Made by a program: the position numbers and the translations under genes. A DNA stretch of 64,000 nt from the NCBI GenBank assembly GCA_964551335.1, contig CAZKCO010000011.1, positions 1 through 64,000 on the forward strand, read 5' to 3'. Shown here in pieces: positions 40,638 through 49,523 of this stretch. A model generated the notes under the pieces. That model had not been told where the DNA came from. It worked only from the letters and a program-made list of their open reading frames with translations, and made no database searches. The number at the start of each line of letters is the position of its first letter. Position 1 is the stretch's first letter. Source of the DNA: Tunicatimonas sp964551335. Its GTDB lineage: Bacteria; Bacteroidota; Bacteroidia; Cytophagales; Cyclobacteriaceae.

Positions 40638-42287
40638 ATGAACGTTCGCCTTTTTTCACTACTGATTCTTTTTTTTACAGCTCTACTCAGTGGCTACGCC
40701 CAGGAAAAATTTGAGAAATTAGGGGGTGACCTGAACTCTTCGGCCAATGAAGCAGCGCCAGTTTTAAGCCCTGACAGTCAGACGCTATACTTTGTGCGAC
40801 AGTATCATCCGCAGAACGTAGGCGGCATTTCCGATCCCGGTGATATCTGGTATAGCGAACGAAGAGAAGACGGACAATGGGGCGAAGCTAAACACGCCGG
40901 AAAAACAATCAATAATCGCTTTTATAACGCGATCATCGGCTTTTCTGACGAGCAGTCGGCGTACGTGCACGGGCACTATCTGAAACAGGGGAAGAAGCCT
41001 ACTACTCAGGGCGTGTCTATGACTCAGGGGCAGCATGATCAGTGGAACTTCCCTAAAGCGGTGGAGATTCCGTACTTCTACACCAAATCTGGTCACCGAA
41101 GCGGATCACTGCATGCCAGCAATAATATTATGATCGTCACCCTGCAATCGTACGATACCCGGGGTGCCGAAGACCTGTACGTTTTATTTCGCCAAAGCAA
41201 TGGCTCGTGGTCAGAGCCCAAGAATCTGGGGAATGATATAAATACCGCCTATCAGGAAATGACACCATTTCTGGCCCCAGACGGAAAAACCCTCTTTTTT
41301 GCCAGCAACGGTTATGAAGGCTTCGGCAGCCGGGATATTTTTATGTCGGTACGACTAGACGATTCTTGGCGAAGCTGGTCAAATCCTAAAAACCTGGGAG
41401 CTACGGTTAATACAATAGGCACGGAACTCTACTATTCTATCCCCCAGAACAGCGAGTACGCGTACCTTACTTCTACCCAGAACAGCGACGGTATGGCTGA
41501 CCTGGCACGTATCCGTATTAGCCCCGAAGAGGAGGAAACTTTGGAGGAAGCTGATTCTCTGGATATTCCGGAGGAAGTTCCCGTTGCGGCAGTTCAACCG
41601 TCTGGCGAAGTTACGCCTGAACCAGAAGTGACGGAAGAAATAGTTGAGGAGGATCCCGTTGTACCGATGATGACTATTAGTGGAACTGTGGCCGGAGAAA
41701 ATAATCAACAACCGCTCACAGCAGAGGTGATTGTCCAGTCTATCCGCAACGATACTACGCTGGTAGAAACGGTGCAGACGGATGCAGACGGAACATTTAG
41801 TGTATCTTTACCTCAGGATGATAGCTACGAACTGCTGATCCAGTCGGAAGGCTTTATTCGTAAGCGAGACAAAGTATTGCTGGCCGAAACCGGAAGCGCC
41901 GATGCCATTGAGCGTAATTACTTATTAACCCCTATTGAGGTTGGGTCTACCGTCAATCTGGAAACCGTACTTTTCGACCGGGGTACCGCAAGTATGCTAC
42001 CCGGCTCCGACGAGCGCCTAGATGAAGTAGTAACATTTTTACAGGAGAACCCCGAAGTAGCCATTGAAGTAGGCGGCCATACCGATAACCAGGGCCGGGC
42101 CGACCTGAACCTGGAGCTTTCTCAAAAACGGGCCGAAGCTGTGCGAGACTACCTTATCCAGCAGGGAGCTGACGCCGAACGGGTTACCGCTAAGGGTTAC
42201 GGCGGCACTCAACCCATTGCCAGCAACGCCATCGAAGAAGAGCGCCGCAAAAACCGCCGTGTGGCCTTTACGATAGTGAGGAAGTAA
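40638..42287 (+). CDS. PD40/OmpA-family outer-membrane protein
   Basis: A 549-residue exported protein with a signal peptide (MNVRLFSLLILFFTALLSGYAQE). Residues about 25-290 contain PD40/WD40-like repeats (LSPDSQTLYFVRQ, LAPDGKTLFFASNGY, plus NTAYQEMTPF), then an acidic linker (EEEETLEEADSLDIPEE), a carboxypeptidase-regulatory-like domain (about 345-425) and an OmpA domain (about 440-549: GGHTDNQGRADLNLELSQKRAEAV). Unlike the PorE-like protein at 4838, it lacks the TPR region and the lipobox. It should bind peptidoglycan and act in envelope architecture or secretion. Function inferred from domains only. Confidence 0.85.
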   Translation: MNVRLFSLLILFFTALLSGYAQEKFEKLGGDLNSSANEAAPVLSPDSQTLYFVRQYHPQNVGGISDPGDIWYSERREDGQWGEAKHAGKTINNRFYNAIIGFSDEQSAYVHGHYLKQGKKPTTQGVSMTQGQHDQWNFPKAVEIPYFYTKSGHRSGSLHASNNIMIVTLQSYDTRGAEDLYVLFRQSNGSWSEPKNLGNDINTAYQEMTPFLAPDGKTLFFASNGYEGFGSRDIFMSVRLDDSWRSWSNPKNLGATVNTIGTELYYSIPQNSEYAYLTSTQNSDGMADLARIRISPEEEETLEEADSLDIPEEVPVAAVQPSGEVTPEPEVTEEIVEEDPVVPMMTISGTVAGENNQQPLTAEVIVQSIRNDTTLVETVQTDADGTFSVSLPQDDSYELLIQSEGFIRKRDKVLLAETGSADAIERNYLLTPIEVGSTVNLETVLFDRGTASMLPGSDERLDEVVTFLQENPEVAIEVGGHTDNQGRADLNLELSQKRAEAVRDYLIQQGADAERVTAKGYGGTQPIASNAIEEERRKNRRVAFTIVRK

Positions 42288-42338
42288 TTAATGTGGGACG
42301 TATGTCATGTAGCGCATAGTGTTAGCAGCGAATTGAAT

Positions 42339-42925
42339 ATGAAATTCACTGAAGAATTTTTGAAGGATTTAATTAGTGCTAAAGTCTTTGGTGACATGAT
42401 GCCCTTCAAAACTAGAAAATTTACAAAGTTGAAAGTTACGTAAAGACAATAGTCGGAAGAATCAAAGACAATAAAAGATTGATAGTTCAATCCGACTACA
42501 AATATTATGGAAGTGGATTTGCTTTTTATGTCAATGTGAAAATCTCCCAAGGCGACAGATCGGACACTAAAATCATTTACGAAGGAAGCAAGCGTACAGA
42601 GTGGATTAAAGGAATGTTGTTATACATTTCTAACTTATCGCCCTATTGGTACTACGGTGGATCAGAATGGACAATTACTAACGAGAATGATACATGGAAA
42701 GGTGGATCTGAAGGATTTTTGAGACCTGAAAATATAGATTATTCTGATCAAAGCATTTGGGGTGATACTATCTACAAGATTAAAGAATTGATGAGCAGCT
42801 TTGGATACAGACTGCTGACCGAAGAAGAATTAAAAGAACCAGTGTGGTTTGAAGCGGATATTCCTACTTTACTTGCTGATAAGCCTTATCAAGTATTTGA
42901 TTGCTTTTTTTATTGGGAAGATTAA
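42339..42925 (+). pseudogene. Frameshifted gene for an uncharacterised protein
   Basis: Two partial frames read as one protein. Frame one starts at ATG 42339 (MKFTEEFLKDLISAKVFGD) and stops at 42441-42443. The second frame, in a -1 relation, is open from 42416 to the stop at 42925 and continues as KIYKVESYVKTIVGRIKD and onward (with WWYG-type aromatic-rich stretches such as SPYWYYGGSEWTI). The switch falls in ACTAGAAAATTTAC near 42411-42424, so one extra base there would explain it. The longer frame alone (from a TTG at 42479) would give 148 residues. The family is unknown to me. It lies next to a 190-bp element. Confidence 0.5.
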
Positions 42926-42950
42926 AGTTTTTTATCAACACTTTTCATTC

Positions 42951-43140
42951 TATGGCCTTTTCATAAAAAAGAAGTAAGGACTATTGTTGAGAGAAAACCA
43001 ATGCTCAACGGGTCGGAACTAAGTTCCTCTATTTCATAAGTACAATTGAGGAATGCCGCCCAGCAGTGTCCTTTCAGAACACTACGAATAGCATATAGAA
43101 GTTTTTTTTACAGCTAGAAATTTTTATGGAAAAGGCCGTT
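42951..43140. mobile_element. 190-bp MITE-like element with target duplications
   Basis: The left end TATGGCCTTTTCATAAAAA (42951-42969) and right end TTTTTATGGAAAAGGCCGTT (43121-43140) are near-perfect inverted repeats with a 1-nt indel. The exact 10-bp direct repeat CTTTTCATTC flanks the element at 42941-42950 and 43141-43150. The interior has no ORF of note. It has the form of a non-autonomous transposon. Confidence 0.75.
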
Positions 43141-43207
43141 CTTTTCATTCAACGCTGAAAAACACTTTGGCTGGATTGTGTTATATTAGGACACTACACC
43201 TGATAAT

Positions 43208-44158
43208 ATGAAGAAATTTTTTCAAGATGCCTGGATGCTCATCCGAGAGACCGTTCTAAAGCTTCAGGAACAGGACCCCGTGATGTACGCCGCAGCTATT
43301 GCTTTTTTTACGGTGTTCTCTTTGCCTTCCGTATTGATTATTATTGTTCAAACGCTGGGTACGGTTTTAGGTACCGAACAAGTAAGAGATCAATTAGCCA
43401 ATCAGGTTTCCGGATTGATCGGGGCGGCTAGTACGGAAGAAATTATAAACATTATGCAAAACCGGGGCTGGGACTCTTCTAGTTTGCTGGTCAATATTGC
43501 AAGTATCGTCTTTCTGCTCGTAAGTGCTACGGTTATCTTCGGATTTGTCCAAAAGGCTCTGGACGCTATCTGGGAGGTGAAACCTAAACCCGAAAAGGGA
43601 CTTATTAAGTTTTTACAAGACCGCTTGTTATCATTCTCGCTGATTATCGTTTTGGGATTTCTGTTGTTAGTATCGTTAGTGATAGACGCTGTACTCTCTA
43701 TTTTTCGCGATTTTCTCAATTCTTATTTCACAAATGATTACACCGTATATATCATTCAGGTGGTTAGCGGTGCCCTATCGCTGGTAGTTATATCCCTGAT
43801 ATTTGCGCTGATTTTCCGTTTCTTACCCGATGCCAAAGTACGATGGAAAGACGTAACCGTAGGTGCTTTGGTTACAGGGGCACTGTTCACTGTCGGCAAA
43901 TACCTGATCGGTTTGTTGCTGGCCAATACCCGCATTGCGTCTACCTACGGAGCAGCCGGTTCATTGGCGGGTATTCTGGTATGGGTATTCTATTCTTCCA
44001 TATTAGTATTGGTAGGGGCAATGTTTACCCGCGTATACGCCAACAAACTGGGCAAACGCATTACCCCCAAAAAGCATTCGGTGCGGGTAATTACCAAAGA
44101 AATAGAGCTTGATGACGGGGAAGTGGTTGATGAAGAAACGAAAGAACGAAAGAAGTAG
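43208..44158 (+). CDS. YihY/BrkB-family membrane protein
   Basis: A 316-residue inner-membrane protein with six hydrophobic helices (about 28-50, 90-112, 135-160, 180-205, 213-235, 245-270). The family opening DPVMYAAAIAFFTVFSLPSVLIII and the later TYGAAGSLAGILVWVFYSSILVLVGA (quoted in part), followed by EFTRVYA-type ending (here MFTRVYANKLGK), are diagnostic. The charged C-terminal tail is cytoplasmic. Although once called ribonuclease BN, the family is now regarded as membrane proteins of unclear function. The gene is single and convergent with an alpha/beta hydrolase gene. Confidence 0.9.
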   Translation: MKKFFQDAWMLIRETVLKLQEQDPVMYAAAIAFFTVFSLPSVLIIIVQTLGTVLGTEQVRDQLANQVSGLIGAASTEEIINIMQNRGWDSSSLLVNIASIVFLLVSATVIFGFVQKALDAIWEVKPKPEKGLIKFLQDRLLSFSLIIVLGFLLLVSLVIDAVLSIFRDFLNSYFTNDYTVYIIQVVSGALSLVVISLIFALIFRFLPDAKVRWKDVTVGALVTGALFTVGKYLIGLLLANTRIASTYGAAGSLAGILVWVFYSSILVLVGAMFTRVYANKLGKRITPKKHSVRVITKEIELDDGEVVDEETKERKK

Positions 44159-44176
44159 CTGATTTTAGGCTGAACA

Positions 44177-44977
44177 CTACGGTGTAGTAAGCCCTCGCAG
44201 AAAATCCTCTAATATCTGATTGAAAGCCGTTGCATTGTCCAGGTTTGCGTTGTGGGCAGCTTTCGGAATCACTACCAACGGATAGCCTTCTTCTTTAGCC
44301 CATCTCTGACAGTAGGATTTTACCTTACCCGACTTGTCTGCTTCGCCATAGGTAACCAGTACCGGACAAGTTAGAAGAATTTTACGCTCCGAATAGGCAA
44401 TTAACCCCTTGTACACCACTCGCATAATCCGGGCGATTTCGGTTTTATTTAGCTCGCCGAGTACCCTACGGGCGTAGGCTTCTGACTGAGGCTGTTGACT
44501 AATCTGACTGGCAATACTGTTTATCAGAACGGAATAGGGATACATCCGGAGGATCGCCGGAGTGATGGACAGTAGCCAACGGTCCAGGCGAGAGTAGTAG
44601 GAAATGTCTAGCGGTGAAGCACCCACTGAACAGAATGAACGCGCCCGGTCGGGATAGTCTACCGCTACAATCTGGCTAATGTATCCGCCCATTGACTGGC
44701 CTACCAGATGCACCCGACTGATGCCTTCTTTATACAGTATTTTCACCAAAGTTTGGGCTGCTGCCTTAAGCGAGAAACCCCCGTAGGGACGCGAACGACC
44801 GTGAGCGGGCACATCCCAGGTAATGATCTGGTAACGGTCCTGAAAGTAGGGTATCTGGAGATTGAACAAAGCATGATCCATCGTAGCCCCGTGGGTAAAG
44901 AAGAGGGTTTCGCTACCCTGACCGCCTACCCAATAGTGTACTTTGCCCTGTTCATTGGTAACTAACTTTTCTCTCAT
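44177..44977 (-). CDS. Alpha/beta hydrolase
   Basis: A 266-residue hydrolase of the alpha/beta fold. The oxyanion region is ETLFFTHGATMDHALF, the nucleophile elbow is LVGQSMGGYISQI (Ser near 93), the acid region TCPVLVTYGEADKSGKV, and the terminal histidine VVIPKAAHNANLDN. Members cleave esters or C-C bonds of small molecules; the substrate cannot be read. It is followed after 14 nt by the DUF4440/SnoaL-like lipoprotein gene upstream on the same strand, so the two are likely co-transcribed. Confidence 0.9.
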   Translation of the reverse strand: MREKLVTNEQGKVHYWVGGQGSETLFFTHGATMDHALFNLQIPYFQDRYQIITWDVPAHGRSRPYGGFSLKAAAQTLVKILYKEGISRVHLVGQSMGGYISQIVAVDYPDRARSFCSVGASPLDISYYSRLDRWLLSITPAILRMYPYSVLINSIASQISQQPQSEAYARRVLGELNKTEIARIMRVVYKGLIAYSERKILLTCPVLVTYGEADKSGKVKSYCQRWAKEEGYPLVVIPKAAHNANLDNATAFNQILEDFLRGLTTP

Positions 44978-44991
44978 TGGAGAGTCGAGGA

Positions 44992-45471
44992 TTACTCAGG
45001 TTCACCATCATTACTGTTCCAGATATCGTGAGTAGTTTTCCAACTACCGTCGGGCTGGCGGCGCAGAATATTCAAATATTTGGAGGTAGATACGGTTGAT
45101 GCACCACCTTCTAGCGGAGTCAGCATTACAGTAGCCTCACCTCGTCCGTAGGCCAAATCCCCTTCTACCAGCACTTCTTCGTAGTGGCTTTCCAGAACGG
45201 GTTCGTACTGGTCAAAAATAGCTTGGTAGTACGCCCGCACCGAATCTTTTCCTATCATCACACCCTTGCCCGGGGCCATTAGGATAGCATCAGCGGTGAA
45301 GTGCTGCGCAATACCTTCGGCATCGCTTTGGTTGAAGGCTTTAGCCCGGGCAGCACTCACCTCGGTAATCATTTGCTCATCGGTAGAAGTACTTACAGAG
45401 GGTTTTTTGGCCTGAGGCGTACAACCAAGAAATAGAATAAAAAGAAAAAACTTAGCTCGGGAGAAAGGCAT
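44992..45471 (-). CDS. SnoaL/DUF4440-like lipoprotein
   Basis: A 159-residue exported protein. The signal peptide ends with ILFLGCTPQ (Cys16 as likely lipidation site). The rest is a nuclear transport factor 2 fold of DUF4440 type (VSAARAKAFNQSDAEGIAQHFTADAILMAPGKGV, quoted in part, then YGRGEATVMLTPLEGG and GSWKTTHDIWNS). Such proteins bind or act on small ligands; the role here is unknown. Located 14 nt upstream of the alpha/beta hydrolase gene. Confidence 0.82.
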   Translation of the reverse strand: MPFSRAKFFLFILFLGCTPQAKKPSVSTSTDEQMITEVSAARAKAFNQSDAEGIAQHFTADAILMAPGKGVMIGKDSVRAYYQAIFDQYEPVLESHYEEVLVEGDLAYGRGEATVMLTPLEGGASTVSTSKYLNILRRQPDGSWKTTHDIWNSNDGEPE

Positions 45472-45601
45472 AGGTTAGTGGATTATCACCAGCTATGATA
45501 GACATTATCCGCCAATCCTACCAGATTTTTCTGATTATCTTCAGTCTCCTCGTCAGCAACTCCACCACAATAAAAATTCGTTCGGGAAACCTGATCGGAC
45601 A

Positions 45602-46906
45602 TCAGGTTACTGCCGGATATTGCCAGGGGCCCCGGTATTCCCGCGCCAGCAGGGCATTCGCTTCCGCATCGTTCGGGATGATTTCTTTCTCGCCGTCCCA
45701 TTCAACACTTCGCCCCAGTTTATGAGAAAGCATTCCCAGCAGGCTCATGTTGGTAGAACGGTGGCCAATCTCAATATCGCAAACCGGCAACTCACCTGTC
45801 TCAATAGACTGCAAAAAGTCCGCCCACAATTCTCTGATGTTCTGCTTATCCGGATCGTTTAGCTGAGGTTCTACGTGGATAATCTCACCTCCTTTTTTGC
45901 TGGGGTAGAATGTCCACCCATCGAGCCAGCCCATATGGAAGGTGCCCTCGGTGCCATAAAAATAGCAGCCGATATTGTGCTTCTCAGCCTCGTTGCCAGC
46001 GTATAGCCGATGCTCCCATACCGCAGTAAAATCTTCAAACTCATAGTTCACTACTTGGGTATCTGGCGCGGTAGTATTGTCTTCTCTGATATGGCGAGCA
46101 GCCACTGAGTGCACCGATTTAGGGGCTTTTTCTTCCGTCCACCACAGTACCTGATCTAACCAATGAATGCCCCAGTCCCCGATTTGCCCGTTGGCAAACT
46201 CTAAAAACTGTCGGAATCCTTTGGGATGAATGCGTTCGTTATACGGTACCAAAGATGCCGGCCCGCACCACATATCCCAGTCTAGCCCCGCAGGTGGTTC
46301 AGAATCAGGGGTGGGTTCACCGGGACCGCCGCCGTAGTGCACAAATGCGCGTACCATACCGATTTTTCCAGCTCGACCTGATTTTAAAAACTCCATGCCC
46401 GAAATATTGTGGGGCGAAACCCGGCGGTGAGTGCCTACCTGCACCATGCGGTCATTGGCTCGAGCAGCCCGCACCATCGCTTTGCCTTCGTTCACAGTAT
46501 GGCCGATGGGCTTTTCTACGTAAACGTGCGCTCCGGCTTCTACTGCGGCAATAGTAATCAGCGGGTGCCAGTGATCCGGAGTAGCGACGATAACAATCTC
46601 AGGTTTTTCGGCAGATAGTAATTCCCGATAATCAGCGTAGCGTTTAGGCTGATCGCTGGTAAGTTTGCCGGTTTCTTCCATCGCTTGGTCTAGCTGGCGC
46701 TGGTCTACATCGCACAGCGCTACTACTTTAGACCTATCAGCAGCAATTGCTTCCCGCAGAATATTCATGCCCCACCAACCGCTGCCAATGAGGGCGGTAG
46801 TGTATTTTTTGTTCTGGTAAGGACGAGCAATGGATAAAGGTGAGTAAATCAAACTAGCTCCCGCGGTAGCACCGGCACTGGACTTAATAAAGTTACGTCG
46901 ATTCAT
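45602..46906 (-). CDS. Tat-exported Gfo/Idh/MocA oxidoreductase
   Basis: A 434-residue enzyme with a twin-arginine signal (MNRRNFIKSSAGATAGASLI), so it is exported folded. The Rossmann turn is ALIGSGWWGMNIL, and the conserved EKPIGHTVNEG (about 133-143) corresponds to the EKP motif. The C-terminal half includes QIGDWGIHWLDQVLWW (about 236-251). Many Bacteroidota use such periplasmic oxidoreductases in polysaccharide or glycoside degradation, often dehydrogenating sugars or inositols. No sus-like or glycosidase gene is adjacent. Substrate unknown. Confidence 0.92.
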   Translation of the reverse strand: MNRRNFIKSSAGATAGASLIYSPLSIARPYQNKKYTTALIGSGWWGMNILREAIAADRSKVVALCDVDQRQLDQAMEETGKLTSDQPKRYADYRELLSAEKPEIVIVATPDHWHPLITIAAVEAGAHVYVEKPIGHTVNEGKAMVRAARANDRMVQVGTHRRVSPHNISGMEFLKSGRAGKIGMVRAFVHYGGGPGEPTPDSEPPAGLDWDMWCGPASLVPYNERIHPKGFRQFLEFANGQIGDWGIHWLDQVLWWTEEKAPKSVHSVAARHIREDNTTAPDTQVVNYEFEDFTAVWEHRLYAGNEAEKHNIGCYFYGTEGTFHMGWLDGWTFYPSKKGGEIIHVEPQLNDPDKQNIRELWADFLQSIETGELPVCDIEIGHRSTNMSLLGMLSHKLGRSVEWDGEKEIIPNDAEANALLAREYRGPWQYPAVT

Positions 46907-47067
46907 AGTAGGTTGTATATGTTCTTCAAACGAAGATACAGGATTTTGGGAAATTGTCCGATTGTCTGACGATTCGATGGCTCAATGACTCGATTGTCAT
47001 TGGTCATTTGTTCTTAGTCAATAATTTCCAACTTCTCGCTTTCAACTACTCGTCGTATCTTGCCGGA

Positions 47068-47418
47068 ATGAATAGCACGCTTAGTTTATACATCATGGCC
47101 AGCTTGTACATCGCAGCCGGACTATTTCATTTTGTAAGGCCCAGAATGTACGAAGACATTATTCCGCCCTACTTACCCAACCATCGGGCGCTAGTGCTGA
47201 TCAGTGGGTTTTTTGAAGTTGCTTTTGGAGTAGGTCTACTATTTAATGAAACCAGGAGTTTATCGGCCTGGGGAATTATACTGATGCTGCTGGCTTTTAT
47301 GCCGGTACATATTTACATGCTGCAATCCAAAAAGTTCAGGAAGATTCCTCGTTGGGCACTTTGGCTACGGATACCACTACAGTTTTTATTGATATACTGG
47401 GCGTATCAGTTTACTTAA
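47068..47418 (+). CDS. Small DoxX/MauE-like four-helix membrane protein
   Basis: A 116-residue membrane protein with four hydrophobic helices (about 5-20, 35-58, 64-84, 95-113). The phrase LYIAAGLFHFVRPRMYEDIIPPYLP near the start is typical of a DoxX-like family of unknown function. The start at ATG 47068 is chosen over a frame opening at 46954, because the upstream stretch is low-complexity CGATTGTC-type repeat sequence. It is a single gene convergent with mnmD. Confidence 0.8.
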   Translation: MNSTLSLYIMASLYIAAGLFHFVRPRMYEDIIPPYLPNHRALVLISGFFEVAFGVGLLFNETRSLSAWGIILMLLAFMPVHIYMLQSKKFRKIPRWALWLRIPLQFLLIYWAYQFT

Positions 47419-47426
47419 ATCAAATA

Positions 47427-48110
47427 TTAGAACTGAGAAGTAGCCCGTACCATTTCGGCTTTGCCCGGGGGGCCAGGCAGTGTTTCTACCTGTAATCCTA
47501 AAGATTTCAAATCGCGTTTTAGCTGGCCTTTGGCTGAATAAGTTACCCATACCCCAGATGGGCTTAGTAGGTTGGTTACTTTTGTAATGATTGGTTTTTC
47601 CCATAGTTCGGGCTGCTTGTTGGGGGCAAAGGCATCAAAGTAAATCACATCGTAATGATCGTTCGTTTCAATATCCTGTAGCATAGTATGCCGTTTTTCC
47701 AACGTGAAGTTATCAGTTAGCACTGATGACTGGTTCCAAGGCGCTTGATGGATAGCATGAAAATAGGTTCGCTGTTTTTCGTCATTCGGCGGAATGTAGT
47801 TCAACTGTTGCAATATTTGTTTCTCCAGCGGAAAAGGTTCTAATGTGGTATAGTGAAACCGAATGCCAGGGTGTTTGCTGGCCTCCAAAAGAGTTAGCCA
47901 GGCATTTAGCCCAGTTCCTAAACCAACCTCGAGTATATTTAGGAAGGAAGCTGAAGAATGCAGATCCATCCAGTGTCGCAAACCGTTATTAATGAACACA
48001 TGCTTTGACTCACGCAATGCTCCGTGGCGGGAATGATACGTCTCATTCAACGCTGTATTCAGTAATGTATGAGAGCCATCGCCGGTTTCAATAATTTGTA
48101 TATTGCTCAT
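47427..48110 (-). CDS. mnmD: tRNA 5-methylaminomethyl-2-thiouridine methyltransferase
   Basis: A 227-residue SAM-dependent methyltransferase equivalent to the MnmC2 domain without the MnmC1 oxidase. It methylates nm5s2U34 to mnm5s2U in tRNAs for Lys, Glu and Gln. The SAM-binding motif LNILEVGLGTGLNAWLT (about 58-74) and the family phrase DVIYFDAFAPNKQPELW (about 153-169) are clear. The stand-alone form is common in Bacteroidota. It is convergent with the small membrane protein gene and divergent from the VOC gene. Confidence 0.93.
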   Translation of the reverse strand: MSNIQIIETGDGSHTLLNTALNETYHSRHGALRESKHVFINNGLRHWMDLHSSASFLNILEVGLGTGLNAWLTLLEASKHPGIRFHYTTLEPFPLEKQILQQLNYIPPNDEKQRTYFHAIHQAPWNQSSVLTDNFTLEKRHTMLQDIETNDHYDVIYFDAFAPNKQPELWEKPIITKVTNLLSPSGVWVTYSAKGQLKRDLKSLGLQVETLPGPPGKAEMVRATSQF

Positions 48111-48171
48111 AGGTTTAGGTAAGAAAATCAGTTCGTACCATAAACTTCCCTTTGATTGAATAGTTCTATCT

Positions 48172-48561
48172 ATGATCCAACCCCGAAAAATTCATCACGT
48201 GGCTATCATTGTTTCGGACTACGAACAATCTAAACACTTTTATACCCAGGTTTTGGGTTTGAGGATTATTGAAGAAACTTATCGAACCGAGCGTAACTCC
48301 TACAAATTGGATTTAAGCGTAAATGGCCATGATCAAATTGAACTGTTTTCCTTTCCTGACCCACCGCCCCGACCTTCTTATCCGGAGGCAGCCGGATTAC
48401 GCCACTTAGCCTTTGAAGTAAAAGATGTAGCCCAGGCTAAAGCAGAGTTGGAGGAAAACCAAATTTCGGTGGAAGACATCCGTACTGACAAGATTACGGG
48501 CAAGCGCTTTACTTTCTTGGCCGACCCCGATGGGTTACCCATTGAGTTGTACGAATGCTAG
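48172..48561 (+). CDS. VOC-family protein (glyoxalase-like)
   Basis: A 129-residue metal-binding vicinal oxygen chelate protein. HHVAIIVSDYEQSKHFYTQVLG carries the first metal His. IELFSFP, LRHLAFEVKDV and the terminal LPIELYEC provide the remaining ligand positions (Glu, His, Glu). It is close to the SMU1112/YaeR-like group, whose substrate is unsettled. The gene is single, divergent from mnmD. Confidence 0.9.
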   Translation: MIQPRKIHHVAIIVSDYEQSKHFYTQVLGLRIIEETYRTERNSYKLDLSVNGHDQIELFSFPDPPPRPSYPEAAGLRHLAFEVKDVAQAKAELEENQISVEDIRTDKITGKRFTFLADPDGLPIELYEC

Positions 48562-48569
48562 GGGAAACA

Positions 48570-48594
48570 AAAGCTCAACCGCCGGCTGAGCTTT
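48570..48594. terminator. Bidirectional terminator between VOC and lipoprotein genes
   Basis: AAAGCTCA (48570-48577) pairs with TGAGCTTT (48587-48594); a GCC/GGC pairing can extend inside the loop. A-runs and T-runs flank the stem, so it can serve both convergent genes. Confidence 0.75.
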
Positions 48595-48613
48595 CAATAA
48601 GTTATAGCAGTTT

Positions 48614-49429
48614 TTACATAGCAGTATTTCCTTCTTCCAACGTAAAGGTTCGCTCTACACTGTTCATCGGGCTGTCTACTAAATTTCCTTCACTATCGAC
48701 TAATTCAATCTTGATGGTATTATCGCCCATCGGCATTCCTTGAATGACGTAGGGTTGCCATTGGTCTACCATAAACGTAGTATCACTATTAATACTCACC
48801 TTTACCTGATTACCCCCCGACCCGATTTCGGTGTTAGCCAGATAAAAGTCAAACAGCACACTTTCGGCATCGGCTCCGGTATAAGTTCCTTTCGGGCGGC
48901 TGTAAAATAGCATGGGCTGGGATAAGTCTACTTCTTCGCTTTCGCCTTCACCTACTGTGAACTGAGAAACCTTGTAGGCCTCCGGGTTTTTCACACTTTC
49001 GTGATACGAGCGAGATAAAAATGATAAAGCAACATAATGCCCATCGTCTAACGCCAACTTAAACCCTTCTGGCTCATATATGGCATGGTAAGGATTGTTA
49101 TTAAGAATCAAATGAATATGCTGCCCCCCGGCGGAAGCTGCTAACGGCTTTTGGTCAGCATCGGGGGTGGGTACTCCCAGTTCATAATTCGTTACATTAT
49201 AGGTGAACTCTACTGAATCGCCACTAGTAAGCGCTGAGCCATCCGAAGGCCCAGTCATCTCGATCATCGCATCAGCGTATTCAGGGGAATCAGGTGCCGG
49301 AGAGATACTTAGACTAGGGACAGTTTCTTCCGGAGTTTCAGTAGCAGTCTCTTGCGAAGAATCGGTCGAAGGACCACAAGCATACATAACTGCAAACAAA
49401 ACGGCAATGGCAATAAATTGTCTTTTCAT
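48614..49429 (-). CDS. Exported lipoprotein, DUF4399-like
   Basis: A 271-residue lipoprotein. The signal peptide ends in VMYACGPS (Cys18), followed by a Ser/Thr/Glu-rich linker (about 20-45). The rest is beta-rich: GPSDGSALTSGDSVEFTYNV, then GGQHIHLILNNNPYHAIYE, then LDDGHYVALSFLSRSYHE. The QHIHLIL and LDDGHY phrases resemble the DUF4399-type domain, often annotated loosely as phosphopeptide-binding in Bacteroidota. Histidines in QHIHLI and HYVAL suggest a metal or copper site. Function unknown. Convergent with the VOC gene. Confidence 0.7.
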   Translation of the reverse strand: MKRQFIAIAVLFAVMYACGPSTDSSQETATETPEETVPSLSISPAPDSPEYADAMIEMTGPSDGSALTSGDSVEFTYNVTNYELGVPTPDADQKPLAASAGGQHIHLILNNNPYHAIYEPEGFKLALDDGHYVALSFLSRSYHESVKNPEAYKVSQFTVGEGESEEVDLSQPMLFYSRPKGTYTGADAESVLFDFYLANTEIGSGGNQVKVSINSDTTFMVDQWQPYVIQGMPMGDNTIKIELVDSEGNLVDSPMNSVERTFTLEEGNTAM

Positions 49430-49523
49430 AGATCAGTTGGTTTGTTTAAGTTTGATATAAAGCGAAGTTATCGCATAATTTGCGATTATTAATAATAACT
49501 TCATTCTATTAAATAAGTTAACA

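Noticed and set aside
43208..44158. Ribonuclease BN
   Set aside because: It is a YihY/BrkB membrane protein; the old nuclease name does not fit six membrane helices and no catalytic motif.
46960..47000. Direct repeats as a CRISPR remnant
   Set aside because: Units are 8-10 bp, irregular, with no spacer structure and no cas genes anywhere in the window.
46954..47067. N-terminal extension of the DoxX-like protein
   Set aside because: The sequence is CGATTGTC-type low-complexity repeat, and the family-like N terminus begins at 47068.
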